Origin: Bin90 sp965214635 | Lineage (GTDB): Bacteria > Chloroflexota > Dehalococcoidia > Lucifugimonadales > JADFKI01 | NCBI GenBank assembly: GCA_965214635.1 | Contig: OZ243964.1 | Coordinates: forward strand, 1,426,001 to 1,490,000 | Direction of reading: 5' to 3' | DNA: 64,000 nt | Part shown: piece by piece, positions 1 to 8,898 of the stretch | How the letters are laid out: each line of letters begins with the position of its first letter | Numbering within the stretch: the first letter of the stretch is position 1 | Notes under the pieces: generated by a model | Told to the model about the DNA's origin: nothing | Seen by the model: the letters and a program-made list of their open reading frames with translations, nothing else | Databases searched by the model: none | Program-made: the position numbers and the translations under genes

Positions 1-200
1 GCTCACATACTGGCCACAATTGTTGCGACGGACTAGGCACCACCCCGACCAACAGCGTCCCTAGTCGGGAGAGGCAGTCAATCGGTTGGAGGCATGGGCG
101 CACGCTTCGGCGCAGTAGACCTTCTTCCAACTCATCGCAGCCATCTGCCCTGAAAGTTTCCTGTGGTTCGTATGGAGGGGGTGCTGCCGGATCGGGAAGC
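1..200. other. non-coding left edge
   Basis: I see no convincing gene, tRNA or terminator here. The stretch lies downstream of the dehydrogenase that ends at 201 on the minus strand. It may hold the end of a gene or RNA that starts outside the window. Confidence 0.3.
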
Positions 201-1103
201 CTATTCGGAGCCTCTGACCTCTATGCCTAGGGTCTCTTCGGCTACTTTGACGGTCGCAGTCTGGTCTTCGTTGCCCAGCCCCTTCCCCATGGCAAGCGTT
301 TGCACCTGATAGGCGGCAGACCCCACCATGTTAGACGCCCCGAGTGAAGCGGCGAGCTGTGCCGCCAACCCCAAGTCCTTGTGAGACAGAGCCAGTTTGA
401 AGCCCGGCTCGAAGTTGCGCGCAAAGGTCTTCGCCTTCAGTGAAGTGCGTCCGTGCAGCGTGCCGGCGGCGGTGTTGTTCATAACATCGCGCAGAATCTC
501 TGCGTCTAATCCCGCAGCGACGCCCATCGCAACGGCCTCACCCAGCAGGGTGGAGACTGTGCACGAGACGAGATTGTTGACAATCTTGGTTGTAACGCCA
601 GTCCCGGGCCCACCGCAGTAGAACTGCTGGCTGCCCAGTGTATCCAGCACATCTTTGCACGCCTCCACATGGTTGGCGTCTCCGCCAATCATCAGCGTGA
701 GTTCGCCGCTGGCAGCTTGCGCCGGCCCCATGCCAACCGGAACATCCAGCATACTTGCGCCGGTGCGCCTGACCGCATCGCCGACTCTGCGCGTGGTGTC
801 GGGGTCGATGGTGCTCATGTCGATGTATATCTTGCCTGCGCTCAGCCCCTCCACGATGCCATTCTCACCGGTGGCAGCATCCTCCACGCTGCGTGGTGTT
901 GGCAGCGAAGATATGATGATTTCGCACTGCTCCGCCACCTCTTTGGGCGAAGCGGCGGCGCTTGCACCCTTGTCCACTAGCGCCTGCACCGCATCTGCGC
1001 GCAAGTCGTACACCACCACATCATACCCACTGGACACCAGATGAGACGCCATGCCTCCGCCCATATTCCCCAAGCCTATGTAGCCAATCCTGCGGTCTGA
1101 CAT
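201..1103 (-). CDS. NAD(P)-dependent beta-hydroxyacid dehydrogenase (3-hydroxyisobutyrate dehydrogenase family)
   Basis: A soluble oxidoreductase of the MmsB/GarR family, which oxidises small beta-hydroxyacids such as 3-hydroxyisobutyrate or tartronate semialdehyde-type substrates with NAD(P). The N-terminus carries the Rossmann glycine motif GLGNMG right after the start, and the family catalytic lysine lies in TGVTTKIVNNL. At 300 residues it has the usual family length. Two in-frame ATGs are present. I prefer the second, at 1103, because the GGGGGA purine run lies about 7 nt upstream of it but abuts the first. The exact substrate cannot be told from sequence. No obvious operon partner lies downstream. 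Confidence 0.88.
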   Translation of the reverse strand: MSDRRIGYIGLGNMGGGMASHLVSSGYDVVVYDLRADAVQALVDKGASAAASPKEVAEQCEIIISSLPTPRSVEDAATGENGIVEGLSAGKIYIDMSTIDPDTTRRVGDAVRRTGASMLDVPVGMGPAQAASGELTLMIGGDANHVEACKDVLDTLGSQQFYCGGPGTGVTTKIVNNLVSCTVSTLLGEAVAMGVAAGLDAEILRDVMNNTAAGTLHGRTSLKAKTFARNFEPGFKLALSHKDLGLAAQLAASLGASNMVGSAAYQVQTLAMGKGLGNEDQTATVKVAEETLGIEVRGSE

Positions 1104-1180
1104 TGCCATTCCCCCAAACTTCTGATACTGCCAGCGTCAACGCCTTGTGGGGCGAATTATAGGAAAGCCGTGCTGGGGCG

Positions 1181-2113
1181 TCAACCTAAATAACCGGAAA
1201 TTGCCTTGCTCACCTCGCGCACAAGCGCAGCGGCACTGGTCGTCAGCACGATGACCACTACGGCGTGCCGCCATATGGCGTCGCTGAGATATTGCGCGAT
1301 GCGGTCTCCTATGAGCGCACCCAATGTCGCCGCCACTAGGCACACGCCTATGAGAGGCATCCGCGCCTCAGTGATAAGCCCGTTCACAGCATAGCCCGAT
1401 AGCACTGCCATCATCATGAACACGAAGAACACCGCCATCGATATGCGAACCGCCTGTCGGTTCATCTTTTGCGACAGGAAGAACATCACGAGCAGCGGCC
1501 CGCCCACTGCAAGCGCGGTGATGAACAGTCCCACGAGGAAGCCGGACACAGGCCCTAGTACGCGCGGACCCGGCATTAGCAGGGACCAGCGGGATATGCT
1601 GTCTGCGGCGGTGTTAGGCGGAACGACCGCAGCGCCCCCGTCGGATGCATGGTCTATGGTGCGCTGCCCCCGAGCCGATGCACTTGCGGAGGCAGCCCTG
1701 GACGCACGGAATGATATGGCACGGCGGCGCAAAAATGGCATGTTCAGCACATCCCGCGCGCTGACAGCAATGATGAGCACCAACACCGCAATCCCGAACA
1801 CCTCTTTTGGCAGGGCGATGTCGATGCGGCTGAGCACCCACGCCCCCAAGAACGCACCGAGCGCCCCGGCAATGCCAATGTACACAATGAACATACCGGG
1901 CAGATGCGCTCTATTTCGCAGGACTATCAGCACGACCACAGGGGCGGCACAGCAGTTGATGACCACCACTGATGTCGTCGGGTCGAGCACGAACAGCATC
2001 AGCGGTATGCCCACGATGCCGATGCCAAACCCCATTGCGCTGAACACGGTGCAGGCGAAGAGTATCACCAGCACCGCACCCGCGATTTCCACTGCGCCGA
2101 AATTTTCTAGCAT
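1181..2113 (-). CDS. TauE/SafE-family sulfite exporter-like membrane protein
   Basis: A polytopic inner-membrane protein of 310 residues with about eight to nine hydrophobic segments. It has the typical TauE/SafE layout of two halves joined by a hydrophilic central loop, here residues about 125-175 and rich in Arg, Ser and Ala. Family members export sulfite, sulfoacetate or other organosulfur anions, but many have no known substrate. No sulfur-oxidation gene is adjacent, so the cargo is unknown. The N-terminus opens with a helix containing MGFGIGIVGIPL, a characteristic glycine-rich family segment. Confidence 0.8.
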   Translation of the reverse strand: MLENFGAVEIAGAVLVILFACTVFSAMGFGIGIVGIPLMLFVLDPTTSVVVINCCAAPVVVLIVLRNRAHLPGMFIVYIGIAGALGAFLGAWVLSRIDIALPKEVFGIAVLVLIIAVSARDVLNMPFLRRRAISFRASRAASASASARGQRTIDHASDGGAAVVPPNTAADSISRWSLLMPGPRVLGPVSGFLVGLFITALAVGGPLLVMFFLSQKMNRQAVRISMAVFFVFMMMAVLSGYAVNGLITEARMPLIGVCLVAATLGALIGDRIAQYLSDAIWRHAVVVIVLTTSAAALVREVSKAISGYLG

Positions 2114-2159
2114 TTAAGACTTGAGGGCTATCAGGCGAACTGATGCCGGAAACTGACAG

Positions 2160-3554
2160 CTAGCGCGGCATGCCGCCAAAGATGTTGCCTTGCTCGCGCA
2201 TCAGGCGGCGCATGCGCTTGTTGCTGCGCCTGCTCGCCCTGCCGCTCTTGCCGACGGGTGCGCCGAGCATCTGCCGCATCATCTTTTGCATCTGCCCAAA
2301 CTGGTTGAGGAGCTGGTTGACATCCTGGGGTGTCGTGCCGCTGCCGCGAGAGATGCGCCGCCGTCTGCTGCCCCCAATTAGCTCGGGGCGGCGTCGCTCC
2401 TCTGGGGTCATGGAGCGGATTATCGCCTCCGTCTTGGTTAGATGGCTGCTGTCTAGCTCGTCCATCGACACCCTGCCTTTGAGCGCAGACATCCCCGGTA
2501 CCATGTCCAGCACTTGGCTTATCGGCCCCATCTGTTTGAGCTGCTGAAGTTGGGTAAGGAAGTCTTCGAGATCGAAGGTCTGCTGGCGGATTTTGCGCTG
2601 CATCTCGACGGCTTCCTGCTGGTCGTACTGGGCTTGTGCCTTGTCGATGAAGGTCAAGATGTCGCCCATGCCGAGGATGCGGGACGCTAGTCTGTCGGGG
2701 TGGAACTGTTCCAGGGCGTCGAAGCGCTCGCCCGTGCCGATAAACTTGATTGGCACGCCGGTTACAGATGTGATAGACAGCGCCGCTCCACCGCGTGCGT
2801 CGCCATCCATCTTGGTCATCACAAGCCCGGTCAATCCGATGCGCTTGTGAAACTGCTGCGCCGCATCGACGGCTTCTTGTCCCGTCATTGCGTCCACTAC
2901 GAGCAGCGTTTCGTCCGGCTTCACAGCGTCGCGCACAGCCTCGAGTTCGCCCATCAGCGCATCGTCTATCTGGAATCGACCCGCCGTGTCCACGATAGCC
3001 CACGCTGCGTTCATATCGGCGGCGCGCTTGACGCCCGCTTTGGCGACCTGCGGCGTGTTCTTGGACTTCGAGTCGGCGTGAACCTGCACACCCACCTGTG
3101 CGCCAAGCGTCTGTAACTGCTTGATAGCCGCCGGACGCTGCAGGTCGGCAGCCACCATCAGGGGCGTCTGGCCGGAACCCTTCAGATGCCACGCAAGCTT
3201 GGCGGATGCGGTGGTCTTGCCTGCGCCGTTCAGCCCGACCATCAGGATGACGGACGGCGGTTTGGGGCCGGGTTCTAGGCGCTGCCCGCTGCCGCCAAGC
3301 AGCTCTATCAGCGCATCGTTGGTAATCTTGACCACTTGCTGGCCTGGGGAGAGGCTCTTGAGCAGGTCGGACTCGAGCGCCTGCGTGCGGATGCGCCCGA
3401 CGAATTGGCGCGCCACGCGGAAGTTGACATCGGCTTCTAGCAGCGCCATCCGCACCTCGCGCAGTGCGGCGTCAATGTCGCGCTCGGTCAGACGCCCCTT
3501 GTCTCCCAAGCGTCCAAACACACCGTTCAGCTTCTCAGACAGCGCCTCAAACAT
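2160..3554 (-). CDS. ffh: signal recognition particle GTPase Ffh
   Basis: This is the protein subunit of the signal recognition particle, which binds signal peptides and SRP RNA and docks to FtsY to target membrane proteins. In order it has an N-terminal helical domain, a GTPase (G) domain and a methionine-rich M domain. The P-loop is GLNGAGKTT, G3 is DTAGR, and TKMDGDARGG is the G4 and following segment. QMQKMMRQM marks the M domain near the C-terminus. At 464 residues it is full length. GGAG lies 6 nt before the ATG. The SRP RNA gene is on the same strand about 6 kb upstream, so both parts of the particle are in this window. Confidence 0.98.
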   Translation of the reverse strand: MFEALSEKLNGVFGRLGDKGRLTERDIDAALREVRMALLEADVNFRVARQFVGRIRTQALESDLLKSLSPGQQVVKITNDALIELLGGSGQRLEPGPKPPSVILMVGLNGAGKTTASAKLAWHLKGSGQTPLMVAADLQRPAAIKQLQTLGAQVGVQVHADSKSKNTPQVAKAGVKRAADMNAAWAIVDTAGRFQIDDALMGELEAVRDAVKPDETLLVVDAMTGQEAVDAAQQFHKRIGLTGLVMTKMDGDARGGAALSITSVTGVPIKFIGTGERFDALEQFHPDRLASRILGMGDILTFIDKAQAQYDQQEAVEMQRKIRQQTFDLEDFLTQLQQLKQMGPISQVLDMVPGMSALKGRVSMDELDSSHLTKTEAIIRSMTPEERRRPELIGGSRRRRISRGSGTTPQDVNQLLNQFGQMQKMMRQMLGAPVGKSGRASRRSNKRMRRLMREQGNIFGGMPR

Positions 3555-3704
3555 TTTTTCTCCAGTCGGTCAGGATACTTCTACAAACCTTATCTTCCCT
3601 TCCTTATAGAGGGAGGGAACGATAACGATTAGGATAAGGGCGAGTTGGGCGAAGATTTTTTAGGGCTGCGGGACAGGACTGAAAGACTGGCGACCTAACA
3701 GAAT

Positions 3705-4730
3705 TCACCCCATGTACACGCTTTCCAGCAGGTCGTTCATTGCGGATGACATAAACTTGACGCTCGCCATCGTCTTGGGGTACTCCATGCGAGTGGGGCC
3801 GACGACGCCGACGGCGCCAACCGCACTGTGCGGCACGCCGTACTGGCAGACGACCACGCTCAGCGGGGAGAGCGTGTCGTCGGGGTTTTCCTGCCCAATG
3901 ATGACGCGGACGACGCCATCGTCCGGCGTTTCGGCGAGGATGGTCTGCACGAGGCTGCCGTCTTCGACGCCCTCAACGATGGCGCGGGCGCGCTCGTTCT
4001 CGGCGAACTCAGGCTGAGAGAGCAGGTTGCGGATGCCGTCCACATAGTGGTCGCGATAGACCATCTTGCACTCCTCCTCCAATGCGGACACGGTGGCTTC
4101 CACAAGCTCCTCTTCCAGCGGCGTGAGGCTCATCTCTTGCGCCTTTATCTCCTGCTGGTTGTGCCCCATCATATAGTAGCGCAGCCGTGCGGTGGACTCT
4201 TCCAACTCGCCCGTCTCTATGGGATGGGGCAGGCGGATGAGCTGGCGCCTCAGGCGCGCCTGTTCTAGCACGACGATGAGCATCACGAGCACATCTTGCA
4301 GGTGCACGAGGTCTATATGACGGACGCGCGACTCGCGTGCCTTTGGCAGCGTGGCAATCGCTAAGTTGCCCACCAGCCCAGAAAGCACCGCCGCCGATAT
4401 GTTCGCCCACTCATCAGGGTTGCGGGCGATGTATTGCAGGCGGCGCAGCGCCGACTCTTGGACGCTTTGCGGTATGGTGCGGTCAACCTCCGGCTCGAGC
4501 GACTCCACATACAGGCGATACGCCTTGTCTAGCGGCACGCTGCCAGCAGATGAGTGCGGGCGCGCGATGTAGCCGTTGTCTTCCAGCACGGCGACATCGT
4601 TGCGGATAGTGGCGGCGCTGACGCCCAGGTCGTGGTTGCGCGCCACGCTTTCGGACCCGATGGGCAACACCGTGCGTGTATAATCGTCGACGATGATTCG
4701 CAGTATAAGCTCTTGGCGTGGAGTAAGCAT
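3705..4730 (-). CDS. hrcA: heat-inducible transcription repressor HrcA
   Basis: HrcA represses chaperone operons by binding CIRCE inverted repeats, and GroEL modulates its activity. The N-terminus (LTPRQELILRIIVDDY) is the family winged-helix start, followed by SAATIRNDVAVLEDNGYIARPHSSAG, the DNA-reading region. The rest is the GAF-like and dimerisation part, ending near the usual 340 residues. A GTG lies three codons further upstream, but the ATG at 4730 matches the family N-terminus. I found no CIRCE element (TTAGCACTC-N9-GAGTGCTAA) upstream of this gene or of the Clp gene at 39,745, so its targets lie elsewhere or use a diverged site. No grpE-dnaK-dnaJ follows. Confidence 0.95.
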   Translation of the reverse strand: MLTPRQELILRIIVDDYTRTVLPIGSESVARNHDLGVSAATIRNDVAVLEDNGYIARPHSSAGSVPLDKAYRLYVESLEPEVDRTIPQSVQESALRRLQYIARNPDEWANISAAVLSGLVGNLAIATLPKARESRVRHIDLVHLQDVLVMLIVVLEQARLRRQLIRLPHPIETGELEESTARLRYYMMGHNQQEIKAQEMSLTPLEEELVEATVSALEEECKMVYRDHYVDGIRNLLSQPEFAENERARAIVEGVEDGSLVQTILAETPDDGVVRVIIGQENPDDTLSPLSVVVCQYGVPHSAVGAVGVVGPTRMEYPKTMASVKFMSSAMNDLLESVYMG

Positions 4731-4772
4731 AGCGTTCACGCAACTTTACGCAGTTTCAGCCGCTGTTAGTAT

Positions 4773-4801
4773 ATTGTATATTCGCACAGGCGTCTAAACA
4801 A
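4773..4801 (-). promoter_or_regulatory. sigma-70-type promoter for hrcA
   Basis: Read on the minus strand: a -35 TTGTTT (4796-4801), a 17-base spacer and a -10 TACAAT (4773-4778), about 43 bases before the hrcA start. The spacing is ideal and both boxes are fair matches. The remaining intergenic DNA up to about 4960 is AT-richer and shows no gene. Confidence 0.5.
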
Positions 4802-4973
4802 GACTGCACACATACCCAATAATTCGCAAAGTCTAGCACACGCAAGACGCACTTGCTACTTGAAACTGAGATTTTACGGATTAAAAAAACAAGGTTCAGG
4901 CAAGAGCCGAGCTTGCGCGGGATGAGGCGAACATCTGATTATCATTTAGGAGTCGGCTGACGGCACAATTTAT

Positions 4974-5003
4974 TTGACACCCCATCGGCTAATGGGGCAA
5001 AAT
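4974..5003 (+). promoter_or_regulatory. promoter with operator-like palindrome before the aminotransferase gene
   Basis: A perfect -35 TTGACA (4974-4979) is followed 18 bases later by CAAAAT (4998-5003), a moderate -10. The spacer is almost entirely a 6-6-6 inverted repeat, CCCCATCGGCTAATGGGG (4980-4997). A dyad in the spacer of a promoter is a common operator position, so a local repressor could act here. The regulator is not identifiable. Confidence 0.45.
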
Positions 5004-5060
5004 CCGAGTTGCGCTGTGAAAATGTGGCGATTGAAAATATGACGATTCAAGGATGTGCAG

Positions 5061-6263
5061 ATGGCAGTATCGCAGAAAATCCGAGTCTTTATGGAGCAAG
5101 GCTCTTGGATACGCAAGATGTTCGAGGATGGCATTGCGCTCAAGCAGCAGTTCGGCGAGGCGAATGTGTTCGACCTGTCGCTAGGCAACCCGGTTATGCA
5201 GCCGCCGCCAGAGTTCTTCGCCGAACTCAAACGCATCGCCAACGCCCCCCCGCCGGGCATCCATCGCTACATGCCCAACGCCGGCTATCCGGAGACACGC
5301 AGCGCAGTCGCAAGCCAGCTCGCCGATGAGACGGGCATCGACTTCCATGCTGACGACATCGTGATGACTTGCGGCGCAGGCGGTGCGCTGAATGTGGTGC
5401 TCAAGACGCTGCTCGACCCCGGCGACGAGGTGATTATCTTCGCACCGTACTTCGTGGAGTATCATTTCTACGCCGATAATCACGGCGGTTCGTGCCGCGT
5501 CGTCCCGCCGGATGAGAACTTCCTGCCCGATATGCAGGCGTTCGCAGAGGCGTTCAACCCCAAGACAAAAGCCGTGCTCATCAACTCGCCGAACAACCCG
5601 TCGGGTGTGCTGTACAGCGCACAAATTCTGGACGAAATGTGCGCCGTCATCCGTCAGAAAGAGGCGGAACTGGGGCGCGAAATCTTCCTCATCAGCGACG
5701 AACCGTACCGACGGCTGCTGTTCGACGGGCTGGAGTATCCGCACATATTCCACCACCATGAGCGCAGCATCGTCGCCACATCGCACTCCAAAGACCTCGC
5801 ACTGCCGGGCGAGCGCATCGGCTATATAGCCGCGCACCCGCACTACGCCGACAAAGCCGAGCTTATGGACGGGCTTGTGTTCTGCAACCGCACGCTGGGG
5901 TTCGTGAACGCACCTGCGCTGATGCAGCACATCGTCCGCGCACTTCAGTCCGCCAGCGTTGACATCGCAGAGTACCAAGCCAAGCGCGACTTCATGTACG
6001 AAAGCCTGACGCAGATGGGCTACACACTCGTCAAGCCGCAGGGGGCGTTTTACATGTTCCCGGAGGCGCCCATTGCGGACGATGTGGCGTTCGCAGCCGA
6101 GCTGCAGCGGCACAATGTGCTGGTCGTGCCCGGCTCGGGCTTCGGACTGCCCGGCTACTTCCGCATATCGTACTGCGTGGACGACCGCACGCTAGAGGGT
6201 TCGCTGCAAGGCTTCGAGAAGGCGTTGGATGCAGCAATCGGCAATAGAATAGGCGAGCAGTAA
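5061..6263 (+). CDS. PLP-dependent class I/II aminotransferase
   Basis: A fold-type I aminotransferase of the AspC/AlaA-like group, moving an amino group between an amino acid and a 2-oxo acid. The PLP-binding lysine is in SHSKDLALPGERIGY, and SPNNPSG is the family substrate and cofactor loop. The C-terminal FRISYC carries the arginine that binds the substrate carboxylate. A GTG two codons upstream is possible, but AAGGA sits about 7 nt before the ATG at 5061, so I use that. At about 400 residues it is full length. The threonine synthase-like gene downstream is on the opposite strand, so this gene is probably monocistronic behind the promoter at 4974-5003. Confidence 0.9.
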   Translation: MAVSQKIRVFMEQGSWIRKMFEDGIALKQQFGEANVFDLSLGNPVMQPPPEFFAELKRIANAPPPGIHRYMPNAGYPETRSAVASQLADETGIDFHADDIVMTCGAGGALNVVLKTLLDPGDEVIIFAPYFVEYHFYADNHGGSCRVVPPDENFLPDMQAFAEAFNPKTKAVLINSPNNPSGVLYSAQILDEMCAVIRQKEAELGREIFLISDEPYRRLLFDGLEYPHIFHHHERSIVATSHSKDLALPGERIGYIAAHPHYADKAELMDGLVFCNRTLGFVNAPALMQHIVRALQSASVDIAEYQAKRDFMYESLTQMGYTLVKPQGAFYMFPEAPIADDVAFAAELQRHNVLVVPGSGFGLPGYFRISYCVDDRTLEGSLQGFEKALDAAIGNRIGEQ

Positions 6264-6282
6264 CTAACCTCTGGGTGATGCG

Positions 6283-7383
6283 TTACTCCGCCGGGAAGGC
6301 GTCTTTGAGACCGAAGCCGGTGATTGGGGCGAGCACGGTGTCCGTCCCGCCGATGGCGCCGGAGGCAGCGAGCGCCTCTATGCCCGCAAACGCTGCCGCC
6401 GATGTAGGCTCTGCGAATATGCCCTCGCGCTCGGCAAGCAGCGTCTGCCAGCGCAAGATGTCCGCATCGTCCACGGCGACCGCCGTCCCGCCAACATCCT
6501 GAAGCGCGGCAAGCACCTGTCGTAGGCGCGGCGGCTTGGCGACGGCTATCCCGCCCGCAGCAGTTCTGCCCGCGCTTGGCGGCTCGGATTTCCCGGCAAA
6601 CGCCGCCGCTATCGGCATCACGGCGCGCGCCTGAATTGCGTGCAGGCGGGGTATAGCGTCCACCACACCGGCGCGCCGCAGCTCCGTGAACCCTTTGTGC
6701 GCGCCCAGCAGCAGCGAGCCGTTGCCCACCGGCACCACGATGTGCGCGGGCAGTGCGCCGCTGAATTGCCGCTGCACCTCATATGCAAACGCCTTCGTGC
6801 CCTCGATGAAATATGGGCTGAGGTTGTGCGATGCGTACACGATGCCGTGTTCTGCGGCGAACCGAACGGCGGCATCCGCCACAGCCTGCCGACCGCCTTC
6901 GATGAGATGCGCCTTCGCTCCGTACACGCGTATCTGCCCGAGTTTGGCGGCGGGGGCGTCCGCCGGAGCGAACACATGCGCCCGAATGCCGGCGCGCGCC
7001 GCATACGCCGCCACCGACGCCCCGGCGTTGCCGGACGAGTCCTCCACCACTGCGGAAACGCCCCACTCTTGGGCGGCAGACATCATCACCGCCGTTCCCC
7101 TGTCTTTGAACGAGCCGGTGGGGTTCATCATCTCCAGCTTGGCGTACAGCGCACCTACGCCCGCTAGTCTAGCGGCAGCAAGCAGCGGCACGACGGGCGT
7201 ACTGCCCTCGCCCAGCGTAACGGCGTCGGCGGGCGAATGCAGCGGGCTTGGCATATCGCTGTCGGTCGGCGCATCGGCGTAAGCCACATCCAGCGGGGCG
7301 GCGCACTCCGCACACCCCAGCGCCGACATGTCTGCCTGCCGCCGCGCGCCGCATTCCACGCACTCAAAGCATATGTGAGCCAC
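6283..7383 (-). CDS. threonine synthase-like PLP enzyme with N-terminal zinc ribbon
   Basis: A fold-type II PLP enzyme of the threonine synthase group, converting O-phosphohomoserine to threonine or acting on a related substrate. The PLP lysine is in GSFKDRG, and SSGNAGASVAAYAARAG is the phosphate and substrate loop. Four cysteines at the N-terminus (CFECVECG and later CAEC) form a zinc-ribbon seen in many archaeal-type threonine synthases. The open frame extends to a TTG at 7404, but a GTG at 7383 is preceded by AGGA at a spacing of 7 and starts just before the first cysteine. Homoserine kinase and dehydrogenase are not nearby, so the specific reaction is probable, not proven. Confidence 0.82.
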   Translation of the reverse strand: MAHICFECVECGARRQADMSALGCAECAAPLDVAYADAPTDSDMPSPLHSPADAVTLGEGSTPVVPLLAAARLAGVGALYAKLEMMNPTGSFKDRGTAVMMSAAQEWGVSAVVEDSSGNAGASVAAYAARAGIRAHVFAPADAPAAKLGQIRVYGAKAHLIEGGRQAVADAAVRFAAEHGIVYASHNLSPYFIEGTKAFAYEVQRQFSGALPAHIVVPVGNGSLLLGAHKGFTELRRAGVVDAIPRLHAIQARAVMPIAAAFAGKSEPPSAGRTAAGGIAVAKPPRLRQVLAALQDVGGTAVAVDDADILRWQTLLAEREGIFAEPTSAAAFAGIEALAASGAIGGTDTVLAPITGFGLKDAFPAE

Positions 7384-7518
7384 TTCTTTGTCCTTTGTTT
7401 TCAACCGCTTTCAGCCGCTCAATTTACAACATCTGCTTACGCCCAAACCACTTGAATGGAAACGCTGCCTAGCTCTGTTCATCAGCCTTTCGCAATCAAC
7501 TTTGGCATGGGGAGCGTA

Positions 7519-7932
7519 TCAGGCGACGAAGTAGGGCAGGAGCCAGCCGAAAATGCCGATGAACACCAGCGCCAGCGCCAACACGCCAAGCAGCGCATCC
7601 CGCCGCAGTATCACGAGCGGCAGCGCCGTCAACACCGCTGCGGCAGCGACCGATAGGGTGTAGAACAGGTTCGGGCTGCCGAAACCGGCGCCCGGCATCT
7701 GTGCTGCGCTGATGCCATACAGCACGCCCAAGACGCCGCCCACAAATGCCCATGCGGGGTAGGACATCGCTACGATGGTCAGCGCTACTGCCATAGGCGA
7801 GCGCCGCTGTTCCGTTGGTTCGCCCGCAAGCGCCCGCCGCTTCAGCAGCAGGAACAGCGTTATCATCGCAACGGTGATGAACACCGAAGCGTACATCATT
7901 CCCAGCATCGCGCCCTCGAAAAATACGAGCAT
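7519..7932 (-). CDS. small integral membrane protein, unknown function
   Basis: A 137-residue protein with about four strongly hydrophobic helices: an N-terminal segment from residue 5, one near 45-65, one near 88-108 and a C-terminal one. A short basic loop with KRRALAGEPTEQRRS separates the first two. I recognise no family motif. AGAGG precedes the ATG by 4 nt. It could be co-transcribed with rsmA-ispE, which lie immediately upstream on the same strand, about 75 bases away. Confidence 0.6.
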   Translation of the reverse strand: MLVFFEGAMLGMMYASVFITVAMITLFLLLKRRALAGEPTEQRRSPMAVALTIVAMSYPAWAFVGGVLGVLYGISAAQMPGAGFGSPNLFYTLSVAAAAVLTALPLVILRRDALLGVLALALVFIGIFGWLLPYFVA

Positions 7933-8007
7933 CTTGCCTCTTGCGGTTGTGATGTGCAGGTTCGTGTGGATGCGTTCCCGCTCACTTTGGCAGCATAGCG
8001 GATGTGG

Positions 8008-8898
8008 CTACGGAGCGTGCGGGTCGATTGTGGACGCGAGGCGCGCGTCCCAGCCGTGCTTGTGGCGCAGCAGCAGGCTGATGGCGCTACCCACCTCGCG
8101 ACTCGACACGAGGGCGTACATAGTGGGGCCGCTGCCGGTTAGGTGTATCTCACGCGCTCCCACTGCACCAAAGGCGTTCCAGCATCGCTTTATGCCCGGA
8201 TAGGCATCGAACGCGACGGAGTCAAATGCGTTAAACAGCAGCTGCGCCGGCACATCCCCGCCCCCGCGAATGCGCGCCTCTAGCTTACGCGTCAGCAAGC
8301 CCTTGGTGTAGTGAGCGCTGTCGAGCATGGCGTACATCGCCGCCGTCTTACTTCGCGGTGTGTCGGGAGAATCACCCAGCGATTTGGGCTGCACATCGGG
8401 CGTCAGCAGCACGAGCCAGTGCGTGCCGGCGTTTGGCAGATGGCGCACACGCTCCCCCCTGCCAAGCGCGATTGCGGCTCCGCCATTCAGCAGGAACGGC
8501 ACATCCGAGCCGAGTTTGGCGGCGATGGTGTGGAGCTTCGTGAGCGTCATCCCAAGCCCCCACAGCTCATTCAGCCCGCGCAGAGTTGCGGCGGCGTCGC
8601 TGCTGCCCCCACCAAGCCCAGCAGACACAGGAATGGACTTGTGTATTGAGATGTGCGCCCCGTTCGTGTAGCCGCTCTCTTTGCGGAGCAGTTCCGCAGC
8701 CCTGTATGCTAGGTTGTTCGGCGTGGCAAGCGCGGCATCGTTGCAGTCGATGCTGATTGCATCGGCGTGCGAAAGCCGCAGCGTGTCGTGGAGGTCGAGC
8801 GTCTGCATGATGCTCGCTGTCTCGTGATAGCCGTCGCTGCGCCGTCCTAGCACCTCGAGCGTGAGGTTAAGCTTGGCGTGCGCCTTAAGCGTCAGCAT
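8008..8898 (-). CDS. ispE: 4-diphosphocytidyl-2-C-methyl-D-erythritol kinase
   Basis: The fourth enzyme of the MEP (non-mevalonate) isoprenoid pathway, phosphorylating CDP-methylerythritol with ATP. It is a GHMP kinase: the N-terminal AHAKLNLTLEVLGRRSDGYHE is the family start, and PVSAGLGGGSSDAAA is the ATP-binding loop. At 296 residues it is full length. Its ATG lies inside the end of rsmA (14-base overlap), so the two are translationally coupled; this rsmA-ispE order is common in bacteria. Confidence 0.96.
   Translation of the reverse strand: MLTLKAHAKLNLTLEVLGRRSDGYHETASIMQTLDLHDTLRLSHADAISIDCNDAALATPNNLAYRAAELLRKESGYTNGAHISIHKSIPVSAGLGGGSSDAAATLRGLNELWGLGMTLTKLHTIAAKLGSDVPFLLNGGAAIALGRGERVRHLPNAGTHWLVLLTPDVQPKSLGDSPDTPRSKTAAMYAMLDSAHYTKGLLTRKLEARIRGGGDVPAQLLFNAFDSVAFDAYPGIKRCWNAFGAVGAREIHLTGSGPTMYALVSSREVGSAISLLLRHKHGWDARLASTIDPHAP

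Noticed and set aside
4740..4970. CIRCE operator upstream of hrcA
   Set aside because: No TTAGCACTC-N9-GAGTGCTAA or close variant could be found.
5181..6113. 310-codon minus-strand frame opposite the aminotransferase
   Set aside because: The plus strand has all aminotransferase motifs; the antisense frame is an effect of codon bias in GC-rich DNA.
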